From Acidobacteriota bacterium (lineage in GTDB: Bacteria > Acidobacteriota > Terriglobia > Terriglobales > Acidobacteriaceae), in assembly GCA_021791935.1 (NCBI GenBank), contig JAJYVR010000004.1, positions 1-34,120 on the forward strand: 34,120 bases of DNA, written 5' to 3'. The translations under genes were made by a program, and so were the position numbers. Positions 29,355 through 34,120 of the stretch are shown here, one piece after another. Under the pieces are notes generated by a model. That model was not told the DNA's origin and searched no databases. It saw only the letters and a program-made list of their open reading frames with translations. Numbering within the stretch: the first letter of the stretch is position 1; each line of letters starts with the position of its first letter.

Positions 29355-31378
29355 ATGTCTGCATATACTGCTACCGCGGCCGGGCTTCGGTTTGCGTACA
29401 GACTCTCTGAGCAGGAAGTACATCCGTTCGATGGGGTGATCTGGGAAGTCCGCGAAGCCGTGCTCCAGGACAATAAAGGAAACACGGTGTTTTCTCAAGA
29501 GAACGTCCGCGTGCCACAACAGTGGTCGCAGACGGCCACCAATATCGTCGCTTCAAAATACTTTCACGGGGTGTTTGGTTCGGAGAATCGGGAATCCGGG
29601 GTGGATGTGCTGATCGAGCGGGTTGTCACCTCGATTGTCGCTTGGGGCAAAGAATCTGGATACTTCCAATCGGCGAATGACGCGGAAGTCTATCGGAGTG
29701 AACTTACGGCATTGCTGGTAGGCCAGTATCTGGCCTTCAATTCGCCCGTCTGGTTCAACGTGGGGTGCGACCGTCTTGAGCCCAACAGCACGTCGAAGAG
29801 CTGGCACTGGGACGCAAAGAGTGCCGCCGTAATTGAGGACGCCGCCGGCTATCGCAAGCCGCAGTGCTCTGCCTGCTTCATCAACTCAGTCGAGGATTCG
29901 ATGGAGTCGATTCTGACTCTCGCGAAGACTGAAGGCATGCTGTTCAAGTGGGGATCGGGTAGTGGCACGAACTTCTCTCCCATCCGTGGCAGCATGGAGA
30001 CCCTCTCGGGCGGCGGCACCGCTTCCGGTCCTTTGAGTTTCATGCGCGGCCATGATGCCTTTGCGGGTGTCATCAAGTCCGGTGGGAAGACGCGCCGTGC
30101 GGCGAAGATGGCGATCCTCGATGTGGACCATCCCGATATCCAGGAGTTCATCACCTGCAAAAGCAGGGAAGAAGCGAAAGCGAAGGCTTTGGTCGCTGCC
30201 GGCTACGACGGAACTGGGCCTGATTCTGAGGCCTACGCATCCATCTTCTACCAGAATGCCAACAACTCGGTCCGCGTAAGCGATGCGTTCATGCAGTTGG
30301 TCGAGCAAAACAAGGGGCAGAGCTGGCCTCTGGTGGCGCGCAGCACTGGAGAGGCCGTCAAAACGGTAGATCCCACAGTGCTCTTCCGGCAGATCGCGGA
30401 GGAGACCTGGCGCTGCGGAGACCCAGGGCTGCAGTTCGATACGACCATCAATTCCTGGCATACCTGTACCGAGTCCGGCCGCATCAACGCCTCAAATCCC
30501 TGCTCGGAGTATATATTTCTCGACAACTCGGCCTGCAACCTGGCCTCACTCAATTTGGTGAAGTTCGTGCGCGATGAAGTCTTCGACGCCGAGTTGTTCG
30601 CTCATGCTGTCCGGGTGCTGATTGTGGCCCAGGACATCCTGGTCGATCATGCGGGTTATCCCACCGAACAGATCGCCATCCATTCCCATGACTACCGTCC
30701 GCTCGGATTGGGATACGCCAATCTCGGCGCTATGCTGATGGGAATGGGGCTGCCCTACGACTCCGACGAGGGACGGGAGACGGCCGCGGCCGTTACCGCG
30801 CTGATGGGAGGAGCAGCCTACAAGGCTTCGGCCGAGATCGCTGCCACGATGGATGCACTGGCTCTGGCCGATTCTACTCTGGAGAAAGGACACGGCGGCG
30901 CGTTTCCCGGCTACCACCGCAATCGAACCGCCTTCCTTCATGTCATCGCCAAGCACCGAGCAGCGGCACGCGGCACTCGATGTCTGGGAAGAGGCCGAGG
31001 AACTGGGGCTTGGATCCGGCTTTCGCAACGCACAGGTCACCGTGCTCGCGCCGACCGGAACCATCGGCTTCATGATGGACTGCGATACCACTGGCATCGA
31101 GCCGATGCTGGGTGTTGTTGTCTTCAAGAAGATGGTGGGAGGCGGATATCTCACTCTCGTCAACCAGGCGGTTGGCGCCGCGCTTCTACGGCTCGGCTAC
31201 ACCACGGAGGAGGTCTCGGCCATTGAGAGTCACATCCAGGTCAACAGCACGATCGAAGGCGCTCCGACACTTCGCGAAGAACACCTCGCGATTTTCGATT
31301 GCGCGTTCCGTCCAGCGAAAGGAACTCGCTCGATCCATTGGCGGGGAAACGTCCGGATGATGGCCGCGGTGCATCGCG
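29355..31378 (+). pseudogene. nrdJ: class II (B12-dependent) ribonucleotide reductase, frameshifted/internally deleted and 3'-truncated
   Basis: SPVWFNVG, CSACFINSVEDSMESIL, NPCSEYIFLDNSACNLASLNL, then frame change near 30960-30980 to FRNAQVTVLAPTGTIGFMMDCDTTGIEP...TRSIHWRGNVRMMAAV; strong SD aaaggagg. Confidence 0.85.
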
Positions 31379-31651
31379 TCGATCACCGGGGAGTATAGCG
31401 GCGAAGGCGATTCGGGGCAGCTCGACTTGGTTTATGCGGCCAGCGCAAACGGTGAATTTACCGAGTACAACGTCCCTCACCGAGTAGAGCAGCTTTTCGA
31501 GGTGCTCTCCGAGGAGTTGCCACCGGATGGATATGAAAACAACGATGGCGGCGGAGGCAAGATCACGATGAAAGTGGATTCCGGCATTGTCGCCCTCGAA
31601 CATTATTGGAGGGTGACCGACGCCGAGTATGAGGAACCGAAGGAGTTCTGA
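31379..31651 (+). pseudogene. DUF6878-like protein fragment joined to the nrdJ remnant
   Basis: SITGEYSGEGDSGQLDLVYAASANGEF...LPPDGYENNDGGGGKITMKVDSGIVALEH; family name recalled from pattern, not searched. Confidence 0.5.
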
Positions 31652-31995
31652 TGGCCCATCCAATCGATCATGCCCAATCCAGTGCAAGTAGATTTGGCGG
31701 GGTAGCGGAGGACTACCTTGCCATCCATCAGTTCTTCGATGAGTCCAAGCGCCTGGTGGCAGACTTCAGGCATTGCGCCCTTCGTCATCACACCGAGGGG
31801 ATTTTCATGGCGGAGCGCCTCTTCGGAGTCACCATCACAAACATTGATGGCAGATCGATTCCTGTCCGCTACATTGGCGAGCAGCATGTGAGGGAAGATC
31901 TCGGTCGCATTCCCTCATTCCAGGACTGGATACAGGAGATGCCGGTCAAGTCGTGGATGTATGGTCAGCGGTTGACGGTCAGGAAAGAACTTTAG
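31651..31995 (+). CDS. DUF6915-like protein
   Basis: HPIDHAQSSASRFGGVAEDYLAIHQFFDESKRLVADFRHCALRHHTEGIFMAERLFG...VREDLGRIPSFQDWI; TGATG overlap with the upstream fragment. Confidence 0.6.
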   Translation: MAHPIDHAQSSASRFGGVAEDYLAIHQFFDESKRLVADFRHCALRHHTEGIFMAERLFGVTITNIDGRSIPVRYIGEQHVREDLGRIPSFQDWIQEMPVKSWMYGQRLTVRKEL

Positions 31996-32011
31996 CCTAG
32001 CGAAAGTTGAG

Positions 32012-32055
32012 GTGCCCACAGGTAAGCTTGGACGGTCTTGGGCACTCTTTTTTTT
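32012..32055 (+). terminator. rho-independent-like terminator
   Basis: gtgccca (32012-32018) / tgggcac (32039-32045) stem followed by tctttttttt. Confidence 0.75.
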
Positions 32056-32110
32056 GTTGCAAGAACCGATGATGCCGGATATATTACAGGGTATAGAAAG
32101 GAGGCAATAA

Positions 32111-32413
32111 ATGAGCGAAACAGCCCAAAAACGAGCCATCAAGAATTACCGGAGCCGTCTCCTCACGCGAGGAGTCGCCCGATTTGAAGTTCTAGGCCTC
32201 GAGGCGGACCGCGGCCTGATCCGTTCACTCGCCAAGCGCCTCGCCCAGAATGATCCAGAGGCAAGCCGAATTCGGCTGGAGGTTACGCGGACAGTCTCCA
32301 CTACCCTGGGGAACAAGGGGGGAATTCTTGCCGCTCTTCGCCGCTCGCCGCTGGTTGGAGCGGATCTGGAGATGGACCGCCCATTTGATCCTGGCCGGAC
32401 GGTAGATCTATGA
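32111..32413 (+). CDS. antitoxin-like protein upstream of vapC
   Basis: MSETAQKRAIKNYRSRLLTRGVARFEVLGLEADRGLIRSLAKRLAQND; strong SD gaaaggaggc; ATGA overlap with PIN toxin. Confidence 0.75.
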   Translation: MSETAQKRAIKNYRSRLLTRGVARFEVLGLEADRGLIRSLAKRLAQNDPEASRIRLEVTRTVSTTLGNKGGILAALRRSPLVGADLEMDRPFDPGRTVDL

Positions 32414-32862
32414 CGCGATATCTCCTCGACACCAACATCGTCAGCGACGCTACGAAACCAAGTCCCTCGCAGCCGCTGATCGAATGGATGTCGGAGCAAC
32501 TGGATGAAGACCTGTTCATCTCTTCCCTGACTCTGGCTGAGATACAACGGGGCGTGTTGGAGAAGCCGATGGGAAAGAAGCGCCGGGAACTTGAGGAATG
32601 GTTCAAGGGGCCAGAGGGTCCACAAGCGTTGTTTCGAGGACGTGTGTTGGCTTTCGACGAGAAGGCGGCCCTGATCTGGGGTCGCCGCATGGCGGAAGGC
32701 ACTGCTACCGGACGGCCGCGAAGTGCCCTCGACATGGTCGTCGCCGCGATCGCCGAGGCGAATGATTGCGTTGTTGCCACCGACAACGAGAAGCATTTCG
32801 CTGGCATCCACATTTTCAACCCAGTGCGCAGTCGAAGACGCCGGGAATCGGCAGAGGGTTGA
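32410..32862 (+). CDS. vapC: PIN-domain toxin (VapC/FitB-like)
   Basis: MTRYLLDTNIVSDATKP, LTLAEIQRGV, RSALDMVVAAIAEANDCVVATDNEKHF. Confidence 0.92.
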   Translation: MTRYLLDTNIVSDATKPSPSQPLIEWMSEQLDEDLFISSLTLAEIQRGVLEKPMGKKRRELEEWFKGPEGPQALFRGRVLAFDEKAALIWGRRMAEGTATGRPRSALDMVVAAIAEANDCVVATDNEKHFAGIHIFNPVRSRRRRESAEG

Positions 32863-33126
32863 CCTCTTCCTCAACAATGCCGCCTACCGTTTCTGCCCGA
32901 CTCCAATAGTAGAGACTGGCCTCAGCGCCTCTACAGGCGGGATTGAATGGCCATGAACGTTCGAAGGTCAGCAGTCAGAATGCTAATCGGAAATCCTTCC
33001 TGTTGCGCTTGACCTCTCCGCACCTGTCAAACGCCTATTCAGCGAATGCTCTGCCTATCCGCTGGAAATACTCAGACCCTCTCGCCGCATCCGTAGTAGT
33101 GAACTCGCTGCGACAGGCCATTAGGG

Positions 33127-33943
33127 CGTGTTAACACTATCGAAGGGCTTCGACGATGAGAGCGAAGTGGACGAAAGCAAGGAAGACGACATCGAGTTTA
33201 TCGAAGCGGGAGAAGATGCGGCGGAAGCCCTTGAGCCGCCGGAAGAGCCGCTCGATTTCATTGCGCTTGCGGTAGATGGCTTTGTCGTACTGCCATGGTT
33301 GCAGGCGGTTGCACTTGGGCGGCACTACAGGAATAAAGCCGAAATCCAGGGCCAGTTGCCGGGTCTCGTTGTCCTCGTAGGCGCGGTCCATAAGTCCATA
33401 ATCAGATGCAGCGGCGCGGGCAGCGGCCCGAGGCCCGCCAGCAGCTCACGGCCAGCCTTGGCGTCGGAGGCCTGACCTGGCGACAGCGCAAAGGTTATGG
33501 CCGTTCGAGCATTCGCGGCAACCAGATGAATCTTGGTGGTCCATCCGCCACGGGACTTGCCGATGGCCTGCGGTCCGTTTTTTTTAACGCCCCGGTGCCG
33601 TCGGGATGCACTTTGACGATGGTCGAGTCCAGGGAAACGGCCTCGATCTTGATGCGCACGATCTGTTCGCGCTGCAATTTCTCGAAGATGCTGTCCAGCA
33701 CGCCGCTCTTGGCCCAGCGGTTCATGCGGGTGTAGATGGTGTGCCAGTTTCCGAAACGTTTGGGCAGGCCGCGCCACTTGCATCCCTGCTCGGCCACGTA
33801 CAGAATGGCGTTCAATACCGTGAGATTCGACATGCTCACATTGCCGCGCTGGCGCGGCAGAATCGGCTCGATACGACGGTACTGCGCCTCGCTGATCTCC
33901 ATATTTGCAGTATATCAGGCAATCGCGACTTAGTGTTAACACG
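33127..33943 (-). mobile_element. IS5-family (IS427-like) insertion sequence, inactivated copy
   Basis: Transposase in three frames (MEISEAQYRRIEPILPRQRG..., KKNGPQAIGKSRGGWTTKIHLVAANART..., MDRAYEDNETRQLALDFGF...RNEIERLFRRLKGFRRIFSRFDKLD); 13-bp terminal inverted repeats cgtgttaacacta (33127-33139) / tagtgttaacacg (33931-33943). Confidence 0.88.
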
Positions 33944-34120
33944 ACATAGGTCGAGCACAGCAATCGACACTCAACGATGCCACACGCCTTCCTTAGTACT
34001 ACAGTTGTAACTAATGGGCAAGAAGCAGAAGCTGTTGTTTTCGAAAGTGGAAGATGCGTGCCAGGAATTGGTGACGTCTTCGCCAGTCAGACCAGAGCAG
34101 AAGGTGTTCCAGGCCGTGCC

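Noticed and set aside
32863-33120. Short ORF 32943..33134 between vapC and the IS
   Set aside because: No recognisable motif or start context; likely noncoding or degraded sequence.

Overview
This 34 kb GC-rich bacterial window looks acidobacterial in gene style; that lineage call is inference. The first ~25 kb is mostly chromosomal: tadA, a PAS/GAF/GGDEF/EAL protein with a CZB-like tail, abiEi-vapBC, a GT4 glycosyltransferase, lepB, a carA/carB operon interrupted by three foreign genes (GIY-YIG-like protein, RHH antitoxin, RelE toxin), a dapA-like gene, blaR1/blaI, an FAD oxidoreductase, YceI proteins, a PAP2 phosphatase and a b561-like membrane protein. Two zones show strong decay. (1) 17.1-20.45 kb: a histidine kinase fused to the back half of an NtrC-type regulator, and a heme-motif porin fused to cytochrome b and then cytochrome c, with several frameshifts. 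(2) 27.56-33.95 kb: an island beside tRNA-Arg(CCT) with an integrase remnant, parD/parE remnants, a ParE::VapB in-frame chimera, a frameshifted vapC, a truncated class II ribonucleotide reductase joined to a DUF6878-like gene, a DUF6915-like gene, an intact vapBC and a dead IS5-family element. The best leads are the three-gene insertion between carA and carB with a 26-bp palindrome at the antitoxin start, the AbiEi gene with a 21-nt-phased direct repeat over its start codon, and the chain of gene-to-gene deletion fusions. No CRISPR array was seen, and no clearly new multi-gene defence system can be claimed from sequence alone.
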